From Cryptosporangium minutisporangium (GTDB lineage Bacteria; Actinomycetota; Actinomycetes; Mycobacteriales; Cryptosporangiaceae), in the NCBI RefSeq assembly GCF_039536245.1, contig NZ_BAAAYN010000007.1, forward strand, positions 27,931-91,930: a stretch of DNA of 64,000 nt, in the 5' to 3' direction. Position numbers and translations under genes: made by a program. The notes below the pieces were generated by a model, which saw only the letters and a list, made by a program, of their open reading frames with translations, did no database searches and had not been told where the DNA came from. Shown here piece after piece: positions 54,533 through 64,000 of this stretch. Each line of letters opens with the position of its first letter. Positions within the stretch are counted from its first letter, which is position 1.

Positions 54533-55725
54533 ATCCGTCCGGAACGGGCGGGACCGTCCTGCGGTCGGGTCGGGCCCACCGCCGGACGGCCACCACACGT
54601 GCGGTGTACGGTCCGGACGTGCAAGCCGACCGGAGTGCGGCGAACGGTTACGGATCGCAGGTCAACGGCTCTGACCCGGCCGTGGCGCCGGGCGGGTCCG
54701 GCCGAGAGGTGACCGGCGCGATCTCCGAGGACGCCTGGCTGCGTGCGCTCACGCTGCTGCGTGCGGCCGGGGAGCAGTCGGGCGGCATCGTGCTCGCCTG
54801 CCATCTCAACCCGGACGGCGACGCGCTCGGCAGCATGCTCGCCACCGGGCTCGGCCTGCGTCAGCTCGGAATTCCCGTGCAGGCCTCGTTCAGCAACCCG
54901 TTCCGGCTGCCGCAGGCGCTGACCCAGCTGGCCGGCCGCGAGCTGCTGGTCCCCCCGGAGGAGGTCGTCGCGCAGCCGGACGTCCTGATGACGTTCGACA
55001 CCGGCAGCGTCGACCGGCTCGGTGACCTCGCGCCGCTGGTGGCCGCCGCCGGCGACGTCATCGTCGTCGACCATCACGTGACCAACGGCGGGTTCGGCAC
55101 CCACAACCTGATCGATCCGCAGGCGGCCGCGACGGCCGTCGTCGTCGACGAGCTGCTGTCCCGGCTGGGCGTCGAGCTGGACGCGGCGATCGCCGAGTGC
55201 CTCTACGTCGGACTCTCCACCGATACCGCCTCGTTCCGCGGTGCCGCGACCTCCCCGTCGACGCACGAGCTGGCGGCGCGGCTGCTCGCGACCGGCATCC
55301 GGCCGGACGAGATCAGCCGCCGCCTCTACGACGCCCGCCCGGTGCGGTCGCTGCACCTGCTCGCCGACGTCCTCGGCCGGGTGGTGCTGGAGCCGGGAAT
55401 CGCCGGTGGAGCCGGTCTGAGCTGGTCCTACGTCACCCAGGACGACCTGTCCAAGCACGGGTTGGGCATGGAGTGGGTGGAGGGCGTGGTGGACATGATC
55501 CGCGGCGCCGAGGAGAGCACGGTTGCGATGGTCGCCAAGCAGACCGGCCCCGGCGAGTGGTCGATCTCGCTGCGTTCACGCGGCTCGGTCGATGTCGGAG
55601 CGCTGTCGGTGCGGCTCGGCGGGGGTGGCCACCGGCTCGCGGCCGGGTTCACCGGGCGTGGCCCTCTCGAGAACGTGGTGGACGCCCTGCGCGCGGCCCT
55701 CGACGCGGTACCGGTGACGAGCTGA
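54529..55725 (+). CDS. nrnA: DHH/DHHA1-family phosphoesterase (nanoRNase/pAp phosphatase, NrnA type)
   Basis: Degrades 2-5-mer RNAs and dephosphorylates 3'-phosphoadenosine 5'-phosphate, a by-product of PAPS use. It has up to 398 residues. The DHH domain has C-H-L-N-P-D-G-D-A-L-G (metal), F-D-T-G and V-V-D-H-H-V-T-N; the C-terminal DHHA1 domain carries R-L-G-G-G-G-H-R-L-A-A-G. Two starts are possible: GTG 54529, which overlaps rbfA by four bases, and GTG 54619, six bases behind TACGGT (54607-54612) as in a leaderless mRNA. The first 60 residues are unlike the family, which favours 54619. Its stop overlaps the truB start. Confidence 0.92.
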   Translation: MNPSGTGGTVLRSGRAHRRTATTRAVYGPDVQADRSAANGYGSQVNGSDPAVAPGGSGREVTGAISEDAWLRALTLLRAAGEQSGGIVLACHLNPDGDALGSMLATGLGLRQLGIPVQASFSNPFRLPQALTQLAGRELLVPPEEVVAQPDVLMTFDTGSVDRLGDLAPLVAAAGDVIVVDHHVTNGGFGTHNLIDPQAAATAVVVDELLSRLGVELDAAIAECLYVGLSTDTASFRGAATSPSTHELAARLLATGIRPDEISRRLYDARPVRSLHLLADVLGRVVLEPGIAGGAGLSWSYVTQDDLSKHGLGMEWVEGVVDMIRGAEESTVAMVAKQTGPGEWSISLRSRGSVDVGALSVRLGGGGHRLAAGFTGRGPLENVVDALRAALDAVPVTS

Positions 55726-56642
55726 GCGCCCGAACGGACCGGCGTCCCGCGACCAGCGGCCTGGTCGTCGTCGACAAGCCTGCCGGTATGACCTCGCACG
55801 ACGTCGTCGGCCGCATGCGGCGGATCGCCGGAACCCGCAAGATCGGGCACGCCGGAACGCTGGATCCGATGGCGACCGGCGTGCTGGTGCTCGGCGTCGA
55901 GCGGGCGACGAAGCTGCTCGGCCACCTGACGCTCACCGCGAAGACCTACGTCGCGACGATCCGCCTCGGGTACGCGACGGTCACCGACGACGCGGAGGGC
56001 TCGCGGCTGGACGGCGCCAGCGCCGCCGACGTGCCGCTGGACGACGTCCGTACCGGGATCGCGGCGCTGACCGGATCCATCGACCAGGTGCCGTCCGCGG
56101 TCTCCGCGGTCAAGGTGGCCGGGCGGCGGGCCTACGACCGGGTGCGGTCCGGCGAGGAGGTCGAGCTGGCGGCCCGCCGGGTGACCGTGTCCCGGTTCGA
56201 CCTGCTGGCCGACCGCCGTCCGGAGCCGGACCTGCTCGACCTGGACGTGATCGTCGAGTGCTCGTCCGGCACCTACATCCGCGCGCTCGCCCGTGACCTC
56301 GGCCGAGCGCTCGGGACCGGCGGCCACCTCACCGCGCTGCGGCGGACCCGGGTGGGTCCGTTCACCGATCAGGACGCCCGGACGCTCGACGAGCTGGCCG
56401 CCGCCGCGGACGCCGGAGAGGATCCGGTCACACTCGGCCTCGACGACGCGGTGAACGCAGCGTTTCCGCGGCGCGACGTCGACGGAGCCGCGGCGACCGT
56501 TCTCGGTCATGGCGGGCGGCTGCCGACGACGGGTCTGACCGGCCCGTACGGCGTCTTCGGCCCCGATGGCCGGGTGATCGCGCTGGTGCTGGAGCGGGAC
56601 GGTGCGGCCAGGCCGGAGGTCGTGCTCCGGCCCTCCGGATGA
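55722..56642 (+). CDS. truB: tRNA pseudouridine(55) synthase TruB, apparent CTG start
   Basis: Makes pseudouridine-55 in the T-loop of tRNAs. About 306 residues. The N-terminal G-L-V-V-V-D-K-P-A-G-M-T-S-H-D motif, the catalytic K-I-G-H-A-G-T-L-D-P-M-A-T-G, K-T-Y-V and a late C-S-S-G-T-Y-I-R-A-L match the family. The conserved N-terminus forces a start before 55750, but the frame has no ATG, GTG or TTG between about 55557 and the ATG at 55788, which lies inside the conserved motif. A CTG at 55722 overlaps the previous stop as CTGA, like the ATGA and GTGA junctions elsewhere here, so it is the likely start. Confidence 0.93.
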   Translation: MSARTDRRPATSGLVVVDKPAGMTSHDVVGRMRRIAGTRKIGHAGTLDPMATGVLVLGVERATKLLGHLTLTAKTYVATIRLGYATVTDDAEGSRLDGASAADVPLDDVRTGIAALTGSIDQVPSAVSAVKVAGRRAYDRVRSGEEVELAARRVTVSRFDLLADRRPEPDLLDLDVIVECSSGTYIRALARDLGRALGTGGHLTALRRTRVGPFTDQDARTLDELAAAADAGEDPVTLGLDDAVNAAFPRRDVDGAAATVLGHGGRLPTTGLTGPYGVFGPDGRVIALVLERDGAARPEVVLRPSG

Positions 56643-56677
56643 GCGACCGCACGTGAAGGGCCGCGCGGCGGACGAAC

Positions 56678-56683
56678 TAGGCT
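56678..56683 (+). promoter_or_regulatory. -10 box (TAGGCT) upstream of ribF
   Basis: TAGGCT lies 37 bases before the ribF GTG. It suggests an additional promoter within the operon, giving a leader of about 30 nt that contains GAGAGGCAGG as ribosome site. Confidence 0.5.
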
Positions 56684-56720
56684 GAAGCCGTTAGCGGCTG
56701 GCGACGAGAGGCAGGCGGGC

Positions 56721-57731
56721 GTGCTGCGGTGGCGCGGGCTGGCGGAGAGCGCGCCGGACTGGAACCGGACCGTGGTCACGATCGGCGTCTTCGACGGCGT
56801 CCACCGGGGCCATCGGGCACTGATCGACGCGACCGTGCGGGAGGCGGCGGCGCTGCTGCCGGTGCCGAGGCCGTCCGGGGCTGAACCGCCGGAGGTTCCG
56901 CCGGTGGTCGTCGTGACGTTCGACCCGCACCCGGCCGCGGTCCTCCGCCCCGACGCCGTGCCGGACCGGCTGACGACGCTCGACCACCGCGCGGTGCTGA
57001 TCGAGGGCCTGGCCGCCGACGGTCTCACCGTGGACGGCCTGTGCACGCTGCCGTTCACCCAGGAGCTGTCCCGGCTCGCCCCGGAGGAGTTCGTCCGTTC
57101 AGTGCTCGTCGACCACCTGCACGCGGCGGCGGGCGTCGTCGGCGAGGGGTTCCGGTTCGGCTACCGCGCGGCGGGCGACGTCGCGCTGCTCCGGACGCTC
57201 GGCGCCGAGCACGACTTCGAGGTACGCACGGTGCCGTTGCTCGCCGACGCCGACGGGACGGTCTCCAGCACCCGGATTCGGACCGACGTCACCGAGGGCG
57301 AGGTGGAGCGCGCCGCGGCGGCGCTGGGGCGGCCGCACCGGGTGGAGGGCATCGTCGTCCGTGGCGACCAGCGCGGCCGTGAGCTGGGCTTCCCCACCGC
57401 GAACTTGTCGTCGCCGCAGTACACGTCCGTGCCCGACGACGGCGTCTACGCGGGCTGGCTGATCCGCGACCCGGCCCGGCGGGCCGGCGAGCAGGAGACG
57501 CCGCTGCCGGCCGCGATCAGCATCGGGACGAACCCGACGTTCGCCGGGGAGCGGGCCCGCCGGGTCGAGGCGTACATCCTCGACTTCGACGCCGACATCT
57601 ACGACGAGCGGGTCGCGGTGGACTTCGCCACCCGGCTCCGTCCCACGATTGCGTTCTCGTCCGTGGACGCGCTGATCACCCAGATGAACGCCGACGCCGC
57701 CCGGGTGCGGGAACTGCTGCTCGGCGGCTGA
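56721..57731 (+). CDS. ribF: Bifunctional riboflavin kinase/FAD synthetase
   Basis: Turns riboflavin into FMN and FMN into FAD. It has 336 residues. The N-terminal adenylyltransferase has T-I-G-V-F-D-G-V-H-R-G-H (HxGH-like motif), V-V-T-F-D-P-H-P, a G-F-R-F-G segment and V-S-S-T-R-I-R. The kinase domain contains G-F-P-T-A-N-L, a G-V-Y-A-G-W strand, S-I-G-T-N-P-T-F and a late D-F-D-A-D-I-Y. GAGAGGCAGG lies upstream of GTG 56721. No FMN riboswitch is seen before it. Confidence 0.96.
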   Translation: MLRWRGLAESAPDWNRTVVTIGVFDGVHRGHRALIDATVREAAALLPVPRPSGAEPPEVPPVVVVTFDPHPAAVLRPDAVPDRLTTLDHRAVLIEGLAADGLTVDGLCTLPFTQELSRLAPEEFVRSVLVDHLHAAAGVVGEGFRFGYRAAGDVALLRTLGAEHDFEVRTVPLLADADGTVSSTRIRTDVTEGEVERAAAALGRPHRVEGIVVRGDQRGRELGFPTANLSSPQYTSVPDDGVYAGWLIRDPARRAGEQETPLPAAISIGTNPTFAGERARRVEAYILDFDADIYDERVAVDFATRLRPTIAFSSVDALITQMNADAARVRELLLGG

Positions 57732-57900
57732 CGTCGGTCGGCGCGACCGGGGCACTGCGTGACCCGTCAGCCCGCGCGCTGGATTCGTCGTTGGGTATCG
57801 GGGCTGGTAGCGTGGGGCCAACGCCGGGTTGACCCCGGCGGTGTGCAGGCTGCCCTCGTGACCACGACCGGGGGCCACACCGAAGAGATCAGGAGAGCTA

Positions 57901-58170
57901 GTGGCGCTCGCTCAGGACGTCAAGCAGCAGATCATCGCCGAGTACTCGACGGTGGAGAACGACACCGGCTCACCGGAGGTGCAGGTCGCTCTGCTGACTC
58001 GGCGGATCAGTGACCTCACCGAGCACATGAAGGCGCACAAGCACGACCACCACAGCCGCCGTGGGCTGCTGCTGCTGGTCGGCCGTCGTCGTCGGCTGCT
58101 CAACTACCTCGCCAAGACCGACATCAACCGCTACCGGTCGCTCATCGAGCGACTCGGCCTGCGCCGCTGA
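57901..58170 (+). CDS. rpsO: 30S ribosomal protein S15
   Basis: An early 30S assembly protein that binds 16S rRNA in the central domain. It has 89 residues, the normal length, with the T-G-S-P-E-V-Q segment near residue 22, the [18 protein letters not shown] loop and R-R-R-L-L-N-Y-L at the C-terminal helix. AGGAGA lies 6-8 bases before GTG 57901. A TAGCGT box near 57810 may be the promoter. A strong terminator follows directly, so pnp read-through must pass it. Confidence 0.97.
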   Translation: MALAQDVKQQIIAEYSTVENDTGSPEVQVALLTRRISDLTEHMKAHKHDHHSRRGLLLLVGRRRRLLNYLAKTDINRYRSLIERLGLRR

Positions 58171-58177
58171 CGTCGAC

Positions 58178-58203
58178 GGGGAGCGACCTACGGGTCGCTC
58201 CCC
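58178..58203 (+). terminator. Intrinsic terminator after rpsO
   Basis: GGGGAGCGACC and GGTCGCTCCCC form a perfect 11-bp stem with the stable tetraloop TACG, 7 bp after the rpsO stop. Confidence 0.85.
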
Positions 58204-58484
58204 GTTCCGCATGAGGGGTCGTCCGGCCCCGAACGCAGTACCGTGAAGCAGTATCCGGAGTACCGGACGAGACGCGGGATCCCGCGCGCGAATGGCCGGT
58301 CCTCGGTAGTGCTCACTTGTGGCCTGGCGGCCCGTTTTTGGCCTCAACGGTTGCTGTCAGAACCTGGACGCACCGCGCCCCGCCACAAGTTGGCTCGATC
58401 GAAGACCGGCATGAAATGCCGCTCGGGTCCTCCGTATCGCACCGGTGCTGATGAAGCAGTACCGAACCAGGAGGATCAAGCTAC
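58204..58484 (+). other. Long structured leader of pnp
   Basis: 281 bp with no gene. ACTTGTGGC (58315-58323) pairs perfectly with GCCACAAGT (58382-58390) around a 58-base loop. In Streptomyces the rpsO-pnp gap is cut by RNase III and pnp is autoregulated. A similar long-range stem here would suit such control. The first part also contains a repeated GAAGCAGTA (58244 and 58453). Confidence 0.5.
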
Positions 58485-60722
58485 ATGTCAGAACACCCCG
58501 TGACCGAAGTCGTCGCGACCATCGACAACGGCTCGCACCCGTCCCGGGAGATCCGGTTCACCACCGGTCGGCTCGCCCGCCAGGCCGCCGGCTCGGTGAC
58601 CGCCCAGCTGGGCGACACCATGGTGCTCTCCGCGACCACCGCGTCGAAGAGCCCGAAGGAGCACTTCGACTTCTTCCCGCTCACCGTCGACGTCGAGGAG
58701 CGGATGTACGCCGCGGGCCGCATCCCCGGCTCGTTCTTCCGCCGTGAGGGCCGGCCCAGCGAGGACGCGATCCTCACCTGCCGGCTGATCGACCGCCCGC
58801 TGCGCCCGACGTTCGTCAAGGGCCTGCGCAACGAGGTCCAGGTCGTCGTGACGGTCATGTCGCTCGACCCCGACACGCTCTACGACGTCGTCGCGATCAA
58901 CGCCGCGTCGCTCTCCACCCAGCTCGCGGGCCTGCCGTTCAACGGCCCGATCGGCGCGACCCGGATGGCGTTCGTCAACGGCGACTGGATCGCGTTCCCG
59001 ACCCACACCGAGCTCGCGACCGCCACGTTCGACATGGTCGTCGCCGGCCGCGTCACCGAGGCGGGCGAGGTCGCGATCATGATGGTCGAGGCCGAGGCCA
59101 CCGAGGGCACCGTCGCGCTGATCGCCGGTGGCGCGCCCGCGCCGACCGAGGAGGTCGTCGCCGCCGGTCTGGAGGCCGCCAAGCCGGCCATCCGCCGCCT
59201 GGTCGAGGCGCAGGCCGAGGTGGCCGCCAAGGCCGCCAAGCCGACCGCCGAGTTCCCGGTCTTCCTGGACTACCAGGACGACGTGTTCGAGGCCGTCTCC
59301 GCGGCCGTCACCACCGAGCTGGACGCCGCGCTGCGGATCGCAGGCAAGCAGGAGCGCGAGGCCGAGCTGGATCGGGTCAAGCTGCTCGCGGTCGAGCGGG
59401 TCGGCGGTCAGTTCGAGGGCCGCGAGAAGGAGGTCGGCGGCGCGCTCAAGGCGCTGACCAAGAAGCTCATCCGCCAGCGGGTGCTGCGCGACAAGGTCCG
59501 CATCGACGGCCGTGGGCTCACCGACATCCGGACCCTCTCGGCCGAGGTCGAGGTGCTCCCGCGGGTGCACGGGTCGGCGCTGTTCGAGCGCGGCGAGACC
59601 CAGATCCTCGGCGTCACCACGCTGAACATGCTTCGGATGGAGCAGCAGCTGGACACGCTCGCGCCCGAGACGCGCAAGCGGTACATGCACAACTACAACT
59701 TCCCGCCGTACTCGACCGGTGAGACCGGCCGGGTGGGCTCGCCGAAGCGCCGCGAGATCGGTCACGGTGCGCTGGCCGAGCGGGCGCTGGTGCCGGTGCT
59801 GCCGAGCCGCGAGGAGTTCCCCTACGCGATCCGGCAGGTCTCCGAGGCGCTCGGCTCGAACGGCTCGACGTCGATGGGGTCGGTCTGCGCCTCCACGATG
59901 TCGCTGCTCAACGCCGGTGTGCCGCTGAAGGCGCCGGTCGCGGGCATCGCGATGGGCCTGATCAGCGACACCGTCGACGGGAAGACCGAGTACGTCGCGC
60001 TGACCGACATCCTCGGTGCCGAGGACGCCTACGGCGACATGGACTTCAAGGTCGCCGGCACCAAGGAGTTCGTCACCGCGCTCCAGCTCGACACCAAGCT
60101 CGACGGCATCCCCTCCGAGGTGCTCGCGGGTGCGCTCACCCAGGCCAAGGACGCCCGCCTCACCATCCTCGAGGTGATGATGGAGGCGATCGACGGCCCG
60201 GACGAGATGAGCCCGTTCGCGCCGCGCGTCACCACCGTGACGATCCCGGTCGACAAGATCGGCGCGGTCATCGGCCCCAAGGGCCAGATGATCAACTCGA
60301 TCCAGGACGACACCGGCGCCGACATCACGATCGAGGACGACGGCACGATCTACGTCGGCGCCTCGGACGGCCCGTCGGCGCAGGCGGCGGTCGACCGGAT
60401 CAACGCGATCGCGAACCCGACCATGCCGAAGATCGGCGAGCGGTACCTCGGCACGGTCGTCAAGACCGCGGCGTTCGGTGCGTTCGTCTCGCTGGTCCCC
60501 GGCAAGGACGGCCTGGTCCACATCTCGAAGCTGGGCAACGGCAAGCGGATCAACAAGGTCGAGGACGTCGTCAAGGTCGGCGACAAGATCCAGGTCGAGA
60601 TCACCGACATCGACGCCCGGGGCAAGATCAGCCTGGTGCCGGTGCGGGAGGACGCCCCTGCGGCGGCCGCCCCGGCCGACGCGCCCGCGGACGCCGACGC
60701 CACCCCGGCCGCGACGTCGTGA
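58485..60722 (+). CDS. pnp: Polyribonucleotide nucleotidyltransferase (PNPase)
   Basis: A 3'-5' phosphorolytic exoribonuclease of the degradosome that can also add tails to RNA, the main tailing enzyme in actinobacteria. It has 745 residues: RNase PH domain 1 (about 10-150), helical linker, RNase PH domain 2 (about 340-560) with G-R-G-L-T-D-I-R and [11 protein letters not shown] domain with [12 protein letters not shown], and S1 domain (about 635-710). AGGAGG lies 10 bases before the ATG. A 281-bp structured leader precedes it. Confidence 0.98.
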   Translation: MSEHPVTEVVATIDNGSHPSREIRFTTGRLARQAAGSVTAQLGDTMVLSATTASKSPKEHFDFFPLTVDVEERMYAAGRIPGSFFRREGRPSEDAILTCRLIDRPLRPTFVKGLRNEVQVVVTVMSLDPDTLYDVVAINAASLSTQLAGLPFNGPIGATRMAFVNGDWIAFPTHTELATATFDMVVAGRVTEAGEVAIMMVEAEATEGTVALIAGGAPAPTEEVVAAGLEAAKPAIRRLVEAQAEVAAKAAKPTAEFPVFLDYQDDVFEAVSAAVTTELDAALRIAGKQEREAELDRVKLLAVERVGGQFEGREKEVGGALKALTKKLIRQRVLRDKVRIDGRGLTDIRTLSAEVEVLPRVHGSALFERGETQILGVTTLNMLRMEQQLDTLAPETRKRYMHNYNFPPYSTGETGRVGSPKRREIGHGALAERALVPVLPSREEFPYAIRQVSEALGSNGSTSMGSVCASTMSLLNAGVPLKAPVAGIAMGLISDTVDGKTEYVALTDILGAEDAYGDMDFKVAGTKEFVTALQLDTKLDGIPSEVLAGALTQAKDARLTILEVMMEAIDGPDEMSPFAPRVTTVTIPVDKIGAVIGPKGQMINSIQDDTGADITIEDDGTIYVGASDGPSAQAAVDRINAIANPTMPKIGERYLGTVVKTAAFGAFVSLVPGKDGLVHISKLGNGKRINKVEDVVKVGDKIQVEITDIDARGKISLVPVREDAPAAAAPADAPADADATPAATS

Positions 60723-60732
60723 CGTCCCGCCA

Positions 60733-62930
<2,198 letters not shown>

Positions 62931-62931
62931 G

Positions 62932-63474
62932 ATGCCTCCGGCACCGCACGACGAGGGCGAACTGCCGCCCCGGACGCCGTGGCAGGCGGCCAAGCCGAAG
63001 CTGATCGTGGCCGTCCTGGTCGCGGTCCTCGCCGTCTACCTGGGCTTGGCGGTGGACCGGGCGCTCATCCTGTTCCAGACCGGTGACCTGGTCCTGGTCG
63101 GCCTGAGCATCGGGATGCTGATCCTGCCGCTGCTCGGTGCCTGGCTGGTCTGGCAAGAGATCAAGTTCGGCCGCGCAGCCCAGCGACTGGCCGACCAGCT
63201 CGCGGACGAGGGCGGGCTCCCGCTCGACGACCTTCCCCGACGGCCGTCCGGACGTCCCGTGCGGGAGGCGGCCGACGAGAGGTTCACGCTCCGTCAGGTC
63301 GAGCTGGAGGAGGACCCGGACGACTGGCGGCGCTGGTTCCGTCTCAGCCTGGCCTACGACGACGCCGGCGATCGGCGTCGGGCCCGGGCCGCGCTGCGGC
63401 GAGCGATCGCGATCCATCGCGGCTCGGCCGGGCCGCTGGCCCCCGGGGATGCGCGTACGGGGCAGAATCGCTAA
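62932..63474 (+). CDS. Two-helix membrane protein with C-terminal TPR-like segment
   Basis: A 180-residue protein of an actinobacterial family often next to dapB. Two hydrophobic helices (about residues 24-46 and 53-75) anchor it. The C-terminal part has W-R-R-W-F-R-L-S-L-A-Y-D-D-A-G-D followed by R-A-R-A-A-L-R-R-A-I, the pattern of one tetratricopeptide repeat. The function is unknown. It is separated from dapB by one base and clearly cotranscribed. Confidence 0.78.
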   Translation: MPPAPHDEGELPPRTPWQAAKPKLIVAVLVAVLAVYLGLAVDRALILFQTGDLVLVGLSIGMLILPLLGAWLVWQEIKFGRAAQRLADQLADEGGLPLDDLPRRPSGRPVREAADERFTLRQVELEEDPDDWRRWFRLSLAYDDAGDRRRARAALRRAIAIHRGSAGPLAPGDARTGQNR

Positions 63475-63548
63475 GTGGAACCTGTGGACGGTCACCGACC
63501 GTTGACGGGACGAGCACGACGCCAGCCACACGACGAGGAGGTCACCCG

Positions 63549-63953
63549 GTGACCATGATCTGTCCGAAGTGCCAGGCACCGATGCGACAGTACGAACGAG
63601 CCGGCGTCACCATCGACCAGTGCAGCGAGTGCCGAGGGATCTTCCTCGACCGCGGTGAGCTGGAGCGGCTGGTCGACGCGGAAGACAAGTACCGCCGCGG
63701 GTCGCACGGGTCCCACGGGGCGCCCAGCGCGCCGCCGCCCGCGCCGGGGTACCCGTCGTCGCACGGGCAGCCCGCGTACGGGCAGCCCGGCTACGGCCAG
63801 CCCGCGTACGGCCAGCAGGCGTACCCGACCCACAGCTCGCACGCGCCGGGGTACGGGACCCACGGGTCCCACGGCGCGTACGGCCACCACGGTCACCGTC
63901 GCCACCGCGGGCACCGTCGGAACAAGTCCTTCTTCGACGACCTTTTTGGGTGA
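63549..63953 (+). CDS. TFIIB-type zinc-ribbon protein with Gly/Tyr/Gln repeats
   Basis: A 134-residue protein. An N-terminal zinc ribbon (C-P-K-C, then C-S-E-C about 16 residues later, ending R-G-I-F-L-D-R-G-E-L-E-R-L) matches the zf-TFIIB family. The middle has a Q-P-A-Y-G-Q-P-G-Y-G low-complexity repeat and the C-terminus is His/Arg-rich before K-S-F-F-D-D-L-F-G. GAGGAGGT lies 8 bases before GTG 63549. Its stop codon directly precedes copy 4 of the dispersed repeat. Confidence 0.85.
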   Translation: MTMICPKCQAPMRQYERAGVTIDQCSECRGIFLDRGELERLVDAEDKYRRGSHGSHGAPSAPPPAPGYPSSHGQPAYGQPGYGQPAYGQQAYPTHSSHAPGYGTHGSHGAYGHHGHRRHRGHRRNKSFFDDLFG

Positions 63954-64000
63954 GCGGCCCGCCCAGGGGCGAGCCTGACGGCCGCGCGCAAGGCCTTGAG
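63954..64000. repeat. Dispersed stop-codon repeat, copy 4 (cut by window end)
   Basis: Begins right after the stop of the zinc-ribbon gene with GCGGCCCGCCCAGG and continues through GCCTGACGGCCGCGCGC to CTTGAG at the window edge. It matches the left arm of copy 2 and reaches the start of the conserved core. Confidence 0.78.

Overview
This 64 kb window comes from a high-GC actinobacterium. Supporting signs are the very GC-rich codon use, the many GTG starts, TANNNT -10 boxes placed 6-8 nt before start codons (leaderless mRNAs), a PASTA-domain Ser/Thr kinase, an Rv2175c-type DNA-binding protein, a mannan mannosyltransferase and the rimP-nusA-ylxR-infB operon. The genus cannot be fixed from the sequence. 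No phage, insertion sequence, CRISPR array, rRNA or tRNA was seen, so this is a chromosomal region.

Positions 1-12.6 kb hold metabolic and housekeeping genes: the end of a phosphofructokinase with a pyrophosphate-type signature, two unrelated DAHP synthases (class II at 2.6 kb, class I at 8.5 kb), threonine aldolase, an iron pair (bfd-bfr) behind a DtxR/IdeR-like box, endonuclease IV and the kinase PknL. The class I DAHP synthase lies behind a short leader peptide reading Phe-Phe-Trp-Tyr-Gly-Tyr and an intrinsic terminator, which looks like an attenuator for aromatic amino acids.

Positions 12.8-29 kb form a carotenoid region laid over a locus whose gene set recalls the Mycobacterium tuberculosis Rv2172c-Rv2178c block (MetF-like, IdsA, MptA, Rv2175c, PknL, class II DAHP synthase). 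crtYc, crtYd, crtB, crtI, a CrtD-like desaturase, CruF, a CruG-like glycosyltransferase and a CrtA-like monooxygenase predict a monocyclic, tertiary-hydroxylated, glycosylated carotenoid of the phleixanthophyll or myxol type. A mannosyltransferase gene is wedged between crtI and crtB, and a membrane Hsp70-like gene lies between the glycosyltransferase and the desaturase.

Positions 29-32.8 kb carry a YbaK-type deacylase, an acyltransferase-3 membrane protein and a HtrA-like protease. Positions 33-40 kb hold assimilatory sulfate reduction as two divergent operons: sulfite reductase, zinc ribbon and cysH leftward, and cysC-cysD-cysN-sirohydrochlorin chelatase rightward. Each begins with a short leader peptide of the actinobacterial H-V-D-x-x-R-V type ending near a cysteine. 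Positions 40-48 kb are mixed: map, an AbiEi/DUF559 protein framed by two near-identical hairpins, YaaA, a VIT1/CCC1 transporter, an MFS exporter and a HAD hydrolase.

Positions 48.3-64 kb are a long rightward translation and RNA-decay block: rimP, nusA, ylxR, infB, DUF503, rbfA, a DHH phosphoesterase, truB (apparently starting at CTG), ribF, rpsO, pnp, an M16 peptidase, dapB and two small genes. infB carries a perfect 156-bp tandem duplication.

The most unusual structure is a dispersed repeat of about 112 bp. It has four copies or part copies (724, 21782, 47021 and 63954), always directly next to or across a stop codon, with inverted ends and internal stems that change sequence in a compensating way between copies.
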